Notes under the pieces: generated by a model
Seen by the model: the letters and a program-made list of their open reading frames with translations, nothing else
Database searches by the model: none
Told to the model about the DNA's origin: nothing
Shown: piece by piece, positions 22,183-33,633 of the stretch
How positions within the stretch are numbered: the first letter of the stretch is position 1
How the letters are laid out: each line of letters opens with the position of its first letter
Origin: Thauera sp. GDN1
GTDB taxonomy: Bacteria > Pseudomonadota > Gammaproteobacteria > Burkholderiales > Rhodocyclaceae
NCBI RefSeq assembly: GCF_029223545.1
Contig: NZ_CP097870.1
Span: 868,001 to 932,000 of the forward strand
Reading direction: 5' to 3'
Length of the DNA stretch: 64,000 nucleotides
Translations under genes and position numbers: made by a program

Positions 22183-23478
22183 ATGAGCCAGACCTTGCAG
22201 GCCGTGCGCGGGATGAACGACATCCTGCCGGCCGACGCCGAAACCTGGGAATACTTCGAGGACATCGTCCGTGACTGGCTGCAGAGCTACGGCTATCGAC
22301 CGATCCGCATGCCGCTGGTCGAGCCGACGCCGCTGTTCAAGCGCGCGATCGGCGAGGTCACCGACATCGTCGAGAAGGAGATGTACTCCTTCGAGGACGC
22401 GCTCAACGGCGAACACCTGACGCTGCGTCCGGAAGGCACCGCGTCCTGCGTGCGCGCCGCCATCCAGCACAACCTGATCCCAGCCGGCGGTCCGCAGCGC
22501 CTGTACTACTACGGCCCGATGTTCCGCCACGAGCGCCCGCAGAAGGGGCGCTACCGCCAGTTCCACCAGATCGGCGTCGAGGCGCTGGGCTTCGCCGGTG
22601 CCGACACCGACGCCGAGCTGATCCTGATGTGCGCGCGGCTGTGGGAAGACCTCGGCCTGGAGGACGTCGCCCTCGAGATCAACTCCCTGGGCGCGCCCGA
22701 AGAGCGCGCGCAGCACCGCGCCGCGCTCATCGCCTACCTCGAGCAGCACCAGGACAAGCTCGACGAGGACGGCAAGCGCCGCCTGTACACCAACCCGCTG
22801 CGCATCCTCGACACCAAGAATCCCGAGCTGCACGCGATCGTCGAGGCGGCACCGAAGCTCGCCGACTACCTCGGCGAGGAGTCGAAGGCGCACTTCGACG
22901 CGGTGCAGGTCTTCCTCAAGGATGCCGGCATCCCGTATCGCATCAACCATCGCCTGGTGCGCGGCCTCGACTACTACAACCGCACCGTGTTCGAGTGGGT
23001 CACCACGCGCCTCGGCGCGCAGGGCACGATCTGCGCCGGTGGGCGCTACGACGGCCTGTTCGAGCAGCTCGGCGGCAAGCCGCAGCCGGCGGCCGGTTTT
23101 GCGATCGGCATCGAGCGCCTGCTGCTGCTGTGGAAGGAATGCGGTGGCGAGGCCGAGCGCTCGGTGGCCGACGCCTACGTGGTCAGCGTCGGCGAGGCCG
23201 CCCAGCGCCTGGGTATGCGCGCCGCGGAAACCCTGCGCGAGCACGGCTTCGCGGTGCTGATGCACTGCGGCGGCGGCAGCTTCAAGGCGCAGATGAAGAA
23301 GGCCGATGCGAGCGAGGCGCCGGTGGCGATCGTGATCGGCGAGGATGAGGCCGCGGCCGGCGAGGTCGGCATCAAGCCGCTGCGCGGCGGCGGTGCCCAG
23401 CAGCGCGTCACGCTCGAGGCGCTGCCCGAGGCGATGGCCGTGCTGCTGTATTCCGAAGAACCCGAACTAGAGGCTTGA
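22183..23478 (+). CDS. hisS: Histidyl-tRNA synthetase
   Basis: A 431-residue class II synthetase that charges tRNA-His. It has [20 protein letters not shown] at the N-terminus, [14 protein letters not shown], motif 2 [20 protein letters not shown], the histidine-specific loop [13 protein letters not shown], and motif 3 [11 protein letters not shown], then a C-terminal anticodon-binding domain (about 330-425). It is distinct from the shorter paralogue HisZ at 30583. The stop overlaps the start of the next gene, keeping the run of coupled genes. Confidence 0.97.
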   Translation: MSQTLQAVRGMNDILPADAETWEYFEDIVRDWLQSYGYRPIRMPLVEPTPLFKRAIGEVTDIVEKEMYSFEDALNGEHLTLRPEGTASCVRAAIQHNLIPAGGPQRLYYYGPMFRHERPQKGRYRQFHQIGVEALGFAGADTDAELILMCARLWEDLGLEDVALEINSLGAPEERAQHRAALIAYLEQHQDKLDEDGKRRLYTNPLRILDTKNPELHAIVEAAPKLADYLGEESKAHFDAVQVFLKDAGIPYRINHRLVRGLDYYNRTVFEWVTTRLGAQGTICAGGRYDGLFEQLGGKPQPAAGFAIGIERLLLLWKECGGEAERSVADAYVVSVGEAAQRLGMRAAETLREHGFAVLMHCGGGSFKAQMKKADASEAPVAIVIGEDEAAAGEVGIKPLRGGGAQQRVTLEALPEAMAVLLYSEEPELEA

Positions 23479-24125
23479 TGATGGCGGTCTACGATCTCGA
23501 AGAGCAGGAACAGATATCCGAACTCAAGGCCTGGTGGGCGCAGTACGGCAACTTCGTCGTCACCCTCGCGGTGGTGGCGGCGCTCGCCTCGGTGGGCTGG
23601 CAGGGCTGGAACTGGTACCAGAACCGCAATGCCGCCGACGCCGGCGTGCTGTACTACGCGGTGCAGCAGGCCGCCGAGCAGCAGGATGCGCAGAAGGCGC
23701 GCGAGGCCGCCGGGCGGCTGATCGGCGAGCACGGCGGCAGCGTCAGCGCCCAGCTCGGCGCGCTGCTGTCGGCGGCGCTGCAGTTCGAGAGCGGTGATCT
23801 CGCCAATGCCCGCGCCCAGCTCGAGTGGGCGGCCGACAAGGGCAAGGACGCGGCGCTGCGCGATCTCGCCCGCCTGCGTCTGGCCGCCGTGCTGCTGCAG
23901 CAGGGCGAGCACGATGCGGCGCTCGCCCGCCTGGAGGCCGCGCCGAGCGCGGCGTACAAGACCCGGTTCGACGACCTGCGCGGCGACGTCCTCGCCGCCC
24001 AGGGCAAGAAGGCCGAGGCGCGCGCCGCCTGGCAGGCCGCGATCGACGGCCTTGCCGCCGAAGGCGAGGAAGCCGCCACCCTGCGCGAGGTCGTGCGCGT
24101 GAAACTTGAATCGCTCGGAGTCTGA
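23478..24125 (+). CDS. yfgM: YfgM-like membrane-anchored tetratricopeptide protein
   Basis: A 215-residue protein with a short acidic cytosolic start (YDLEEQEQISELKAWW), one membrane segment at about residues 23-42, and an Ala-rich periplasmic TPR-like domain. This is the YfgM/DUF2133-like architecture, a SecYEG and periplasmic-chaperone-associated factor, and its place between hisS and bamB is that of E. coli yfgM. The start is ATG 23478, overlapping the hisS TGA; ATG 23481 is also possible. It is followed by bamB after 3 bases. Confidence 0.88.
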   Translation: MMAVYDLEEQEQISELKAWWAQYGNFVVTLAVVAALASVGWQGWNWYQNRNAADAGVLYYAVQQAAEQQDAQKAREAAGRLIGEHGGSVSAQLGALLSAALQFESGDLANARAQLEWAADKGKDAALRDLARLRLAAVLLQQGEHDAALARLEAAPSAAYKTRFDDLRGDVLAAQGKKAEARAAWQAAIDGLAAEGEEAATLREVVRVKLESLGV

Positions 24126-24128
24126 CCG

Positions 24129-25271
24129 ATGAAGCCGTTCCCGCTGCGCCTGGTTCCGCTGCTGGCTGCCGTCCTGGTTTCCGCCGGCTGCTCGTCGCTG
24201 AATCCGTTCTCCAGTTCCGCCGCCAAGCCCGCGCCGCTGGCGGATTTCACGCCCTCGGCCCAGCTCGCCGCCGCCTGGCAGGCCAACATCGGCGAAGCCG
24301 GCCCGTATCGCTTCCAGCCCGCGGTGTGGAGCGATGCCGTATATGCGGCAGGCAATGACGGTGAGGTGGCGCGCTTCGAGGGCGGACGCCCGGTGTGGCG
24401 CATCGACACCGACACGGAGCTGTCGGCGGGTGTCGGCACCGACGGCCGCCTGGCGGTCGTGGCCGCAACCGACGGTGCGGTGATCGCGCTCGACGCCGCG
24501 ACCGGCAGCGAACGCTGGCGCGCGAACGTGGGTGCCGAGGTGCTCGCGCCGCCCGCCGTCAGCCTGGAGTTCGTCATCGTCCGCGCCTCCGACAACCGCC
24601 TGATCGCGCTCGATGCGCGCGACGGCAGCCGGCGCTGGGTGTACCAGCGCAACAACCCGCCGCTGGCGCTGCGCAGCTTCGCCAGCGTGGTCATCGAGGG
24701 GCCGGTGGTGCTCGCCGGCTTCCCCGGCGGCAAGCTGGCGGTGATCAACCTCGCCAATGGCGGCGCGATCACCGAACTCAACGTTGCCGTGCCGCGCGGT
24801 GCGACCGAACTCGAGCGCGTGGCCGACATCGCCGGCACCCCGGTGGTCGGCCGGCGCGAGGTGTGCGCGGTCAGCTACCAGGGTCGCGCCGCGTGTTTCG
24901 ACACCTCCAACGGCAACACCATCTGGGCGCGCGATCTTTCCAGCAGCGTCGGCATGGACCGCGATGCGCGCTTCGCGATGATCACCGACGAGCGCGACGC
25001 GGTACAGGCGCTCGACGCCTACAGCGGCGCCAGCGTGTGGAAGCAGGATGCGCTCGCGCGCCGCCAGGTGTCGCGGCCGCTGATCGTGGGCGACCACGTG
25101 GTCGTCGGCGACGTCGAGGGCTACGTCCATCTGCTGAACCGCGAGACCGGCGCCTTCGCCGCCCGCGACCGCGCCGGCAGCGAGGCGATCGGTGCCGATC
25201 CGGTGCCGCTCGGCCGCGGCTTCGTCGTTCAGGACGCCGACGGCGACATTACCGCGTACGAAGTACGCTGA
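24129..25271 (+). CDS. bamB: Outer-membrane assembly lipoprotein BamB
   Basis: A 380-residue lipoprotein subunit of the BAM complex that inserts beta-barrel proteins. The signal peptide has the lipobox VSAGC (cysteine at about 21). The mature part is a PQQ-type beta-propeller with repeated blades such as [36 protein letters not shown] and [20 protein letters not shown]. It lies between yfgM and der, the usual order. It ends with the last blade strand (GDITAYEVR), so the propeller looks complete. Confidence 0.94.
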   Translation: MKPFPLRLVPLLAAVLVSAGCSSLNPFSSSAAKPAPLADFTPSAQLAAAWQANIGEAGPYRFQPAVWSDAVYAAGNDGEVARFEGGRPVWRIDTDTELSAGVGTDGRLAVVAATDGAVIALDAATGSERWRANVGAEVLAPPAVSLEFVIVRASDNRLIALDARDGSRRWVYQRNNPPLALRSFASVVIEGPVVLAGFPGGKLAVINLANGGAITELNVAVPRGATELERVADIAGTPVVGRREVCAVSYQGRAACFDTSNGNTIWARDLSSSVGMDRDARFAMITDERDAVQALDAYSGASVWKQDALARRQVSRPLIVGDHVVVGDVEGYVHLLNRETGAFAARDRAGSEAIGADPVPLGRGFVVQDADGDITAYEVR

Positions 25272-25284
25272 GGCAGTACAGCAA

Positions 25285-26613
25285 GTGAAACCCACCATCG
25301 TTCTGGTCGGCCGGCCCAATGTCGGCAAATCGACCCTGTTCAACCGCCTGACGCGCACGCGCGATGCGCTGGTCGCCGACCAGCCGGGCCTCACCCGTGA
25401 CCGTCACTACGGCGTCGGCCGCGTCGGCGACCGCGATTATCTGGTCGTCGATACTGCCGGCTTCGACCCCGTGGCCAAGGACGGCATCATGCACGAGATG
25501 GCGCGCCAGGCCGAACAGGCGATCGCCGAGGCCGACGTGCTGCTGTTCCTGGTCGATGGTCGTGCCGGGCGCACCCCCCACGACGAGAACATCGCCGCGC
25601 GCCTGCGCCGTGCCGGCCGGCCGGTGCATCTGGTGGTGAACAAGGCCGAAGGTCTCGACCGCGCGATGGTCGCCGCCGACTTCCATGCCCTCGGTCTCGG
25701 CGATCCGCTGCCGGTGTCCGCCGCCCATGGCGACGGCGTCAAGCAGCTCGTCGAGCTGGTGCTGGCGCCGTTCCCGCTCGACGACGAGAAGGAGGCGCGC
25801 GAGGACGAAGGTCCGCGCGTGGCGATCGTCGGCCGGCCGAACGTCGGCAAGTCCACCCTGGTCAATACCCTGCTCGGCGAGGAGCGGGTAATCGCCTTCG
25901 ACATGCCGGGCACCACCCGCGACGCGATCGCGATTCCCTTCGAGCGCGAGGGGCGGCGCTACACGCTGATCGACACCGCCGGCCTGCGTCGGCGCGGCAA
26001 GGTCTTCGAGGCGGTGGAGAAGTTCTCCGTCATCAAGACCCTGCAGGCGGTGCAGGAGTCCAACGTGGTCGTGCTGGTGCTCGACGCGGCGCAGGACATC
26101 TCCGACCAGGACGCTCACATCGCCGGCTTCGCGCTCGAGGCCGGACGCGCGCTGGTGGTGGCGATCAACAAGTGGGACGCGGTGGACGACTACCGCCGCG
26201 AGCGCCTGAAGTCCGACATCGCGCGCAAGCTGGCCTTCCTGTCCTTCGCGCGCTTCCACCAGATCTCGGCGCTCAAGTCGCAGGGCATCGGTGGGCTGCT
26301 GAAGTCGGTCGATGCGGCCTATGCCGCCGCCACCGCCGATCTGTCCACGCCGCGGCTGACGCGCGCGCTGCAGCAGGCGGTCGCCCGCCAGGCGCCGCCG
26401 CGCCATGGCCTGGCGCGGCCGAAGATGCGTTACGCCCACCAGGGTGGCATGAACCCGCCGGTGATCGTGATCCACGGCAACGCCCTGGACGACATTCCAC
26501 AGTCCTACGTGCGCTATCTGGAACGTTGCTTCATGGAGGCGTTCAAGCTGCAGGGCACGCCCTTGCGCATCCAGTTCCGTACCACGCACAATCCGTACGC
26601 GACGCGGACTTGA
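25285..26613 (+). CDS. der: Ribosome-biogenesis GTPase Der (EngA)
   Basis: A 442-residue GTPase needed for 50S maturation. It has two tandem G domains: the first P-loop [14 protein letters not shown] starts at residue 8 and the second [14 protein letters not shown] near residue 183, each with its DTAG and NK-D motifs ([17 protein letters not shown]). A C-terminal KH-like domain ends in [15 protein letters not shown]. The start is GTG 25285, giving MKPTIVLVG; no ATG fits. It closes the rlmN-der operon. Confidence 0.96.
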   Translation: MKPTIVLVGRPNVGKSTLFNRLTRTRDALVADQPGLTRDRHYGVGRVGDRDYLVVDTAGFDPVAKDGIMHEMARQAEQAIAEADVLLFLVDGRAGRTPHDENIAARLRRAGRPVHLVVNKAEGLDRAMVAADFHALGLGDPLPVSAAHGDGVKQLVELVLAPFPLDDEKEAREDEGPRVAIVGRPNVGKSTLVNTLLGEERVIAFDMPGTTRDAIAIPFEREGRRYTLIDTAGLRRRGKVFEAVEKFSVIKTLQAVQESNVVVLVLDAAQDISDQDAHIAGFALEAGRALVVAINKWDAVDDYRRERLKSDIARKLAFLSFARFHQISALKSQGIGGLLKSVDAAYAAATADLSTPRLTRALQQAVARQAPPRHGLARPKMRYAHQGGMNPPVIVIHGNALDDIPQSYVRYLERCFMEAFKLQGTPLRIQFRTTHNPYATRT

Positions 26614-26702
26614 AGACTTTCGGCGTCCAGAACCCGTCTCCACACCCGGATTTCGTTGCATACTGTTATTGCGCAGTGCAGCAATGAAATTCACTGCATT
26701 CT

Positions 26703-26724
26703 TATAAACACAATATAAAGAGGT
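26703..26724 (+). promoter_or_regulatory. AT-rich hfq leader with possible -10 box and ribosome-binding site
   Basis: The hfq leader is unusually AT-rich for this window. TATAAA at 26703-26708 could be a -10 box, and AAGAGG at 26718-26723 is a good ribosome-binding site seven bases before the ATG. I could not fix a -35 hexamer. Confidence 0.4.
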
Positions 26725-26730
26725 TCAGCA

Positions 26731-26967
26731 ATGAGCAACAAAGGGCAACTTCTACAAGACCCCTTCCTCAACACCCTGCGTCGCGAGCACATTCCGGTGT
26801 CGATCTATCTGGTCAATGGCATCAAGCTGCAGGGCCAGGTCGAATCCTTCGACCAGTACGTCGTGCTGCTCAAGAACACCGTGACGCAGATGGTCTACAA
26901 GCACGCCATCTCCACCGTCGTCCCCGCGCGCCCCGTCGTCATCCAGCAGGAAGAGGGCAGCAACTGA
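26731..26967 (+). CDS. hfq: RNA chaperone Hfq
   Basis: A 78-residue Sm-like protein that pairs small RNAs with mRNAs as a hexamer. The Sm1 region [20 protein letters not shown] and the Sm2 signature [13 protein letters not shown] (with YKHAIS) are fully conserved, including the uridine-binding residues at the N-terminus. The C-terminal tail is short, as in other betaproteobacteria. It heads the hfq-hflX-hflK-hflC-yjeT-hisZ-purA run. Confidence 0.98.
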   Translation: MSNKGQLLQDPFLNTLRREHIPVSIYLVNGIKLQGQVESFDQYVVLLKNTVTQMVYKHAISTVVPARPVVIQQEEGSN

Positions 26968-27018
26968 GGCCGCAGCGCATCGTTGGCGGCCGGCTGATCC
27001 CGGCCGCAGGGGGCGCCC

Positions 27019-28176
27019 ATGTTTGAGCGCCCCGCCTCGGGAGAGCGCGCGATCCTCGTCCAGCTCGACCTCGGCCAGGGCGCGATCGACGAGCGCCTGT
27101 CCGAACTCAAGCTGCTGGTGCTCAGTGCGGGCGCCAGCGTCGAGGCCGTGGTGCAGGGCAAGCGTGCCGCGCCCGACCCCAAGCTCTTCGCCGGCAGCGG
27201 CAAGGTCCAGGAGATCGGCGAGGCGCTGCGCGCCAACGGCGCCGACATCGTGATCTTCAACCACGCCTTGTCGCCGGCCCAGCAGCGCAACCTCGAGCGC
27301 GAGCTGCAGTGCATGGTCATCGACCGCACCGCGCTGATCCTCGACATCTTCGCCCAGCGCGCGCGCAGCCACGAAGGCAAGCTGCAGGTCGAGCTCGCCC
27401 AGCTCGAGCACCTGGCCACGCGCCTGGTGCGCGGCTGGACCCACCTCGAGCGCCAGAAGGGCGGTATCGGCCTGCGCGGCCCGGGTGAAAAGCAGCTCGA
27501 GACCGACCGCCGCCTGCTCGGCAACCGGGTCAAGATGCTCAAGTCGCGCCTGGCCCAGATCGAGAAGCAGCGCAAGGTTCGTCGGCGGGCGAGGGAACGT
27601 CGCGACGTTCTGTCGGTCTCTCTCGTCGGTTACACCAATGCGGGCAAGTCGACGCTGTTCAATGCGCTGACGAAGGCGGGGGCCTATGCGGCCGACCAGC
27701 TCTTCGCCACGCTCGACACCACCTCGCGCCGGCTCTACGTGGGCGGCGAGCAGGGCGGCGTCAGCGTGGTGCTGTCGGACACCGTCGGCTTCATCCGCGA
27801 CCTGCCGCATGCGCTGGTCGCGGCTTTCCAGGCGACACTCGAGGAGACCGCGCAGGCCGATCTGCTGCTGCATGTGGTGGATTCGGCCAGCGAGGACCGC
27901 GACGCCCAGATCGAGGCGGTGAACCTCGTTCTCGCCGAGATCGGCGCGGCCGACGTGCCGCAGATCCTGGTGTGGAACAAGATCGACCTGACTCGGGCCG
28001 CTCCGGCGGTCGAGCGGGGTGACTGTGATAAGATCAGGCGCATTTTTTTGAGCGCCCGAACGGGGGAAGGTCTCGACCTGCTTCGCGACGCGCTTGCCGA
28101 AGTGGCGCAGCAGACCTTTGGTGACAACGCCGGCCGCCATCACGGCGAGGCGGACGAACGACCAGAACAAACGTGA
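27019..28176 (+). CDS. hflX: Ribosome-splitting GTPase HflX
   Basis: A 385-residue GTPase that rescues stalled ribosomes. The N-terminal HflX domain has KLFAGSGKVQEIGEALRANG and RTALILDIFAQRARSHEGKL, followed by the Gly-rich linker RQKGGIGLRGPGEKQLETD. The G domain begins with the P-loop GYTNAGKSTLFNAL near residue 205 and has DTVGFIRDLPH and NKIDL. The C-terminal part is short (SARTGEGLDLLRDAL). It is 51 bases after hfq, and its end lies beside the hflK start. Confidence 0.95.
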   Translation: MFERPASGERAILVQLDLGQGAIDERLSELKLLVLSAGASVEAVVQGKRAAPDPKLFAGSGKVQEIGEALRANGADIVIFNHALSPAQQRNLERELQCMVIDRTALILDIFAQRARSHEGKLQVELAQLEHLATRLVRGWTHLERQKGGIGLRGPGEKQLETDRRLLGNRVKMLKSRLAQIEKQRKVRRRARERRDVLSVSLVGYTNAGKSTLFNALTKAGAYAADQLFATLDTTSRRLYVGGEQGGVSVVLSDTVGFIRDLPHALVAAFQATLEETAQADLLLHVVDSASEDRDAQIEAVNLVLAEIGAADVPQILVWNKIDLTRAAPAVERGDCDKIRRIFLSARTGEGLDLLRDALAEVAQQTFGDNAGRHHGEADERPEQT

Positions 28177-28190
28177 TAACAGGCATTCTC

Positions 28191-29501
28191 ATGTCACTCA
28201 ACGACCCACGCTGGGGTAGCCAGGGCGGCAACGAAGGCGACCGCAACGACGGTAATCGTGGCGACGACAATCGCAACGACGATCTGCGCGGCGACCGCAA
28301 TCGTGGCGCAAACCAGGGACCGCCCGACCTCGAGGAGGTCTGGCGCGACTTCAACCAGCGCCTGTCCGGCATGTTCGGCGGCAAGCGCGGCGGCCGCGGC
28401 AGCGGTGGCGGCGGCGGAGGCGGTGGTGCGCCGCAGCTGCCGAACTTCTCGTTCAAGCAGTTCGGTGGCGGCATCGGCGTGCTGCTGGTGCTGGTCCTCG
28501 TCATCTGGCTGGCGAGCGGTTTCTACACGGTGGACGCCAACCAGCGCGGCGTGGTGCTGCGCCTCGGCAAATACGTCGGTACCACCGAGCCCGGCCTGCG
28601 CTGGCGCCTGCCGGCGCCGATCGAGACCCACGAGATCGTCGACCTGACCGGCGTGCGCACGGTCGAAGTCGGCTATCGCGGCTCGGAGCGCAACAAGGTG
28701 CTGCGCGAATCGCTGATGCTCACCGACGACGAGAACATCATCAACATCCAGTTCGCGGTGCAGTACATCCTCAACAGCCCGGAGAACTACGTGTTCAACA
28801 ACCGCTTCCCGGACGAGGCGGTCGGCCAGGCCGCGGAAACCGCGATGCGCGAGATCGTCGGCAAGAGCCGCATGGACTTCGTGCTCTACGAGGGTCGCGA
28901 GGAGATCGCCACCACCGCGCACGAGCTGATGCAGCGCATCCTCGACCGCTACGAGACCGGCATCCAGGTCAGCCGCGTGACCATGCAGAACGCCCAGCCG
29001 CCCGAGCAGGTGCAGGCCGCGTTCGACGACGCGGTCAAGGCCGGCCAGGACCGCGAGCGGCAGAAGAACGAAGGCGAGGCCTATGCCAACGACGTCGTGC
29101 CGCGGGCGCGCGGTACCGCTTCGCGCCTGGTCGAGGAAGCCAACGCCTACCGCGAGCGCGTGGTCGCCAACGCCGAGGGCGAGGCCAGCCGCTTCAGGCA
29201 GGTGTTCGCCGAGTACAGCCGGGCGCCGGAAGTCACCCGCGAGCGCCTCTACATCGAGACCATGCAGCAGGTGATGTCCAATACCTCCAAGGTGATGATC
29301 GACGCCAAGGGCAACGGCAACCTGCTGATGCTGCCGCTCGACAGGCTGATGGAGCAGGCCGGGGGCAAGGCGGCCGCCGCTGCTTCGGTGGCCGCGCCCG
29401 ATCCGCAATCCGCTGCCGGCCTGAGCGCGAATGCGCCGATGCCGTCGCTGGATCCGCGCAACCGGGAAGGAATGTTCAGTCGTGAGCGGGGAGTACGTTG
29501 A
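28191..29501 (+). CDS. hflK: FtsH protease modulator HflK
   Basis: A 436-residue membrane protein of the SPFH/stomatin family that encloses FtsH with HflC. The first 90 residues are a cytosolic low-complexity region: an Asn/Asp/Arg/Gly repeat (for example NEGDRNDGNRGDDNRNDD) and a poly-glycine stretch near residues 64-82. One membrane segment (about 93-112) and a periplasmic SPFH domain follow, with VDANQRGVVLRLGKYVGTTE and RVTMQNAQPPEQVQAAFDDA. The start is ATG 28191; an in-frame GTG 18 bases upstream overlaps hflX. The stop overlaps the hflC ATG. Confidence 0.94.
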   Translation: MSLNDPRWGSQGGNEGDRNDGNRGDDNRNDDLRGDRNRGANQGPPDLEEVWRDFNQRLSGMFGGKRGGRGSGGGGGGGGAPQLPNFSFKQFGGGIGVLLVLVLVIWLASGFYTVDANQRGVVLRLGKYVGTTEPGLRWRLPAPIETHEIVDLTGVRTVEVGYRGSERNKVLRESLMLTDDENIINIQFAVQYILNSPENYVFNNRFPDEAVGQAAETAMREIVGKSRMDFVLYEGREEIATTAHELMQRILDRYETGIQVSRVTMQNAQPPEQVQAAFDDAVKAGQDRERQKNEGEAYANDVVPRARGTASRLVEEANAYRERVVANAEGEASRFRQVFAEYSRAPEVTRERLYIETMQQVMSNTSKVMIDAKGNGNLLMLPLDRLMEQAGGKAAAAASVAAPDPQSAAGLSANAPMPSLDPRNREGMFSRERGVR

Positions 29502-30382
29502 TGCGTGACAAGATGTCCCTGATCGGCGGTACGCTGCTGCTGATCGCCGTGATCGCCTCGATGTCGCTGTTCACCGTCGACCAGCGCCAGTATGCGATCG
29601 TGTTCCAGCTCGGCGAGGTCAAGGAGGTCATCTCCGAGCCCGGCCTCAATGCCAAGCTGCCCTTCATCCAGAACGTGCGCTACTTCGACAAGCGCATCCT
29701 GACGATGGATACGCCCGAGCCCGAGCGTTTCATCACCTCCGAGAAGAAGAACGTGCTGGTCGATCACTTCGTCAAGTGGCGGATCATCGACCCGCGGCTC
29801 TACTACGAGTCGGTCGCCGGCGACGAGGCGCGTGCGCGCACCCGCCTGACGCAGACGGTCAACGCCGGCCTGCGCGAGGAGTTCGGCCGCCGCACGGTGC
29901 ACGACGTCGTTTCCGGAGAGCGCGACAACATCATGGAGCAGATGCGCGAGCGTGCCGACCGCGACGCGCGCACCATCGGCGTGCAGATCGTCGACGTGCG
30001 CCTGAAGCGCGTCGATCTGCCCAACGAGGTCTCCGAGTCGGTCTATCGCCGCATGGAAGCCGAGCGCAAGCGCGTGGCCAACGAGCTGCGCTCGCTGGGC
30101 GCCGCCGAGGCCGAACGCATCCGCGCCGACGCCGACCGCCAGCGCGAGGTCATCATCGCCGAGGCCTACCGCTCGGCGCAGGAGGCCATGGGTGAGGGCG
30201 ACGCCAAGGCGACCTCGATCTATGCCGAGGCCTTCGGCAAGGACCGCGAGTTCTACGCCTTCTATCGCAGCCTCGAAGCCTACCGCTCGAGTTTCGCCGG
30301 CAAGGACGACGTGCTCGTGGTCGATCCGAGCTCCGACTTCTTCCGCTTCATGAAGGATGCCGGAGGCGCGCCGCGCAACTGA
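29501..30382 (+). CDS. hflC: FtsH protease modulator HflC
   Basis: A 293-residue partner of HflK. It has an N-terminal membrane segment (about residues 6-25), SPFH domain sequence VDQRQYAIVFQLGEVKEVIS, ILTMDTPEPERFITSEKKNV and the helical RRMEAERKRVANELRSLGA, and a C-terminus around YRSSFAGKDDVLVVDPSSDF. The ATG overlaps the hflK TGA by one base. With HflK it restrains FtsH action on membrane proteins, including YccA-type substrates such as the one encoded at 8086. Confidence 0.95.
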   Translation: MRDKMSLIGGTLLLIAVIASMSLFTVDQRQYAIVFQLGEVKEVISEPGLNAKLPFIQNVRYFDKRILTMDTPEPERFITSEKKNVLVDHFVKWRIIDPRLYYESVAGDEARARTRLTQTVNAGLREEFGRRTVHDVVSGERDNIMEQMRERADRDARTIGVQIVDVRLKRVDLPNEVSESVYRRMEAERKRVANELRSLGAAEAERIRADADRQREVIIAEAYRSAQEAMGEGDAKATSIYAEAFGKDREFYAFYRSLEAYRSSFAGKDDVLVVDPSSDFFRFMKDAGGAPRN

Positions 30383-30389
30383 TGCCTTC

Positions 30390-30575
30390 ATGGGAAGCTC
30401 GCTCCTCACGGCCTTCGCTCTGATGCTGATCATCGAAGGCCTGCTCCCCTTCGTCGCGCCAGCCGCCTGGCGCGAAACCTTTTTGCGCCTCGCCAGCATG
30501 GCCGACGGCCAGATCCGCTTCATCGGTCTGAGCTCCATGGTGGCCGGGGTGATCCTGCTCTTCATCGTTCTCTGA
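30390..30575 (+). CDS. yjeT: DUF2065 (YjeT-like) small membrane protein
   Basis: A 61-residue protein with two hydrophobic segments (about residues 5-22 and 43-60) joined by [20 protein letters not shown]. This matches the DUF2065 family represented by YjeT, found next to hflC in many proteobacteria. Its function is unknown; it probably sits in the inner membrane. The start ATG 30390 follows the hflC stop by 7 bases. A longer reading from 30357 would overlap hflC and add non-family sequence. Confidence 0.88.
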   Translation: MGSSLLTAFALMLIIEGLLPFVAPAAWRETFLRLASMADGQIRFIGLSSMVAGVILLFIVL

Positions 30576-30582
30576 CACCACC

Positions 30583-33055
<2,473 letters not shown>

Positions 33056-33212
33056 TTTCGTCTCGTCGCCGAGCCCGGTCGCAGCCGCGACCGGCGCTGC
33101 AGGAAACGCGGGAGTGGTTCTGTCCGCGAACGGCATCCCCGCATGGGGCGTTCGCAGACCGGTCCGCTCCCGCGGCGTTTTCGCCCGAACTGACGCACGT
33201 TTGCCGGTGAAC

Positions 33213-33241
33213 GAAAAAAGCCGGCTTAAAGCCGGCTTTTC
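33213..33241. terminator. Terminator shared by purA and the downstream tRNA-Leu
   Basis: AAAGCCGGCT and its complement around TAA form a nearly symmetric hairpin flanked by A runs on the left and T on the right. It can end the plus-strand purA transcript and the minus-strand tRNA transcript. The 150 bases before it show no gene. Confidence 0.8.
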
Positions 33242-33249
33242 CCTGCGTT

Positions 33250-33334
<85 letters not shown>

Positions 33335-33344
33335 AGGGACGCGC

Positions 33345-33373
33345 ATAATAGCAAAGGCTTTCGCGTACGTGAA
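33345..33373 (-). promoter_or_regulatory. Promoter of tRNA-Leu(CAG) copy 1
   Basis: Read on the minus strand, TTCACG (33373-33368) and TATTAT (33350-33345) are 17 bases apart, and a GCGCG discriminator follows, just before the tRNA 5' end. The G/C-rich discriminator is typical of stringently controlled stable-RNA promoters. Confidence 0.65.
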
Positions 33374-33471
33374 GGGTTTCGTGAATCTTTTTGCGCGACG
33401 ACCGCTGGAGGCGATGGCTCATGGACGGGCGGTAGCCGCGATCTCATCCGGCGCGGTTGACGATGGACAAC

Positions 33472-33498
33472 AAAAAAGCCGCTCCGAAGAGCGGCTTT
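33472..33498 (-). terminator. Terminator after tRNA-Leu(CAG) copy 2
   Basis: On the minus strand AAAGCCGCTC pairs with GAGCGGCTTT around TTCG and is followed by a T run. It separates the two tRNA genes, so each is its own transcription unit. Confidence 0.85.
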
Positions 33499-33508
33499 CC
33501 TGTGAAAC

Positions 33509-33593
<85 letters not shown>

Positions 33594-33605
33594 AAGAAGA
33601 CGCGC

Positions 33606-33633
33606 ATTATAAGCACCAAAAGAAGAATGTCAA
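33606..33633 (-). promoter_or_regulatory. Consensus sigma70 promoter of tRNA-Leu(CAG) copy 2
   Basis: On the minus strand a perfect TTGACA (33633-33628) and a perfect TATAAT (33611-33606) are 16 bases apart, followed by GCGCG. The -35 box covers the rnr start codon region on the other strand. Confidence 0.85.

Noticed and set aside
20104..23265. A 1053-codon open frame on the minus strand
   Set aside because: It is antisense to rodZ, ispG and hisS; composition is biased and no family is recognisable.
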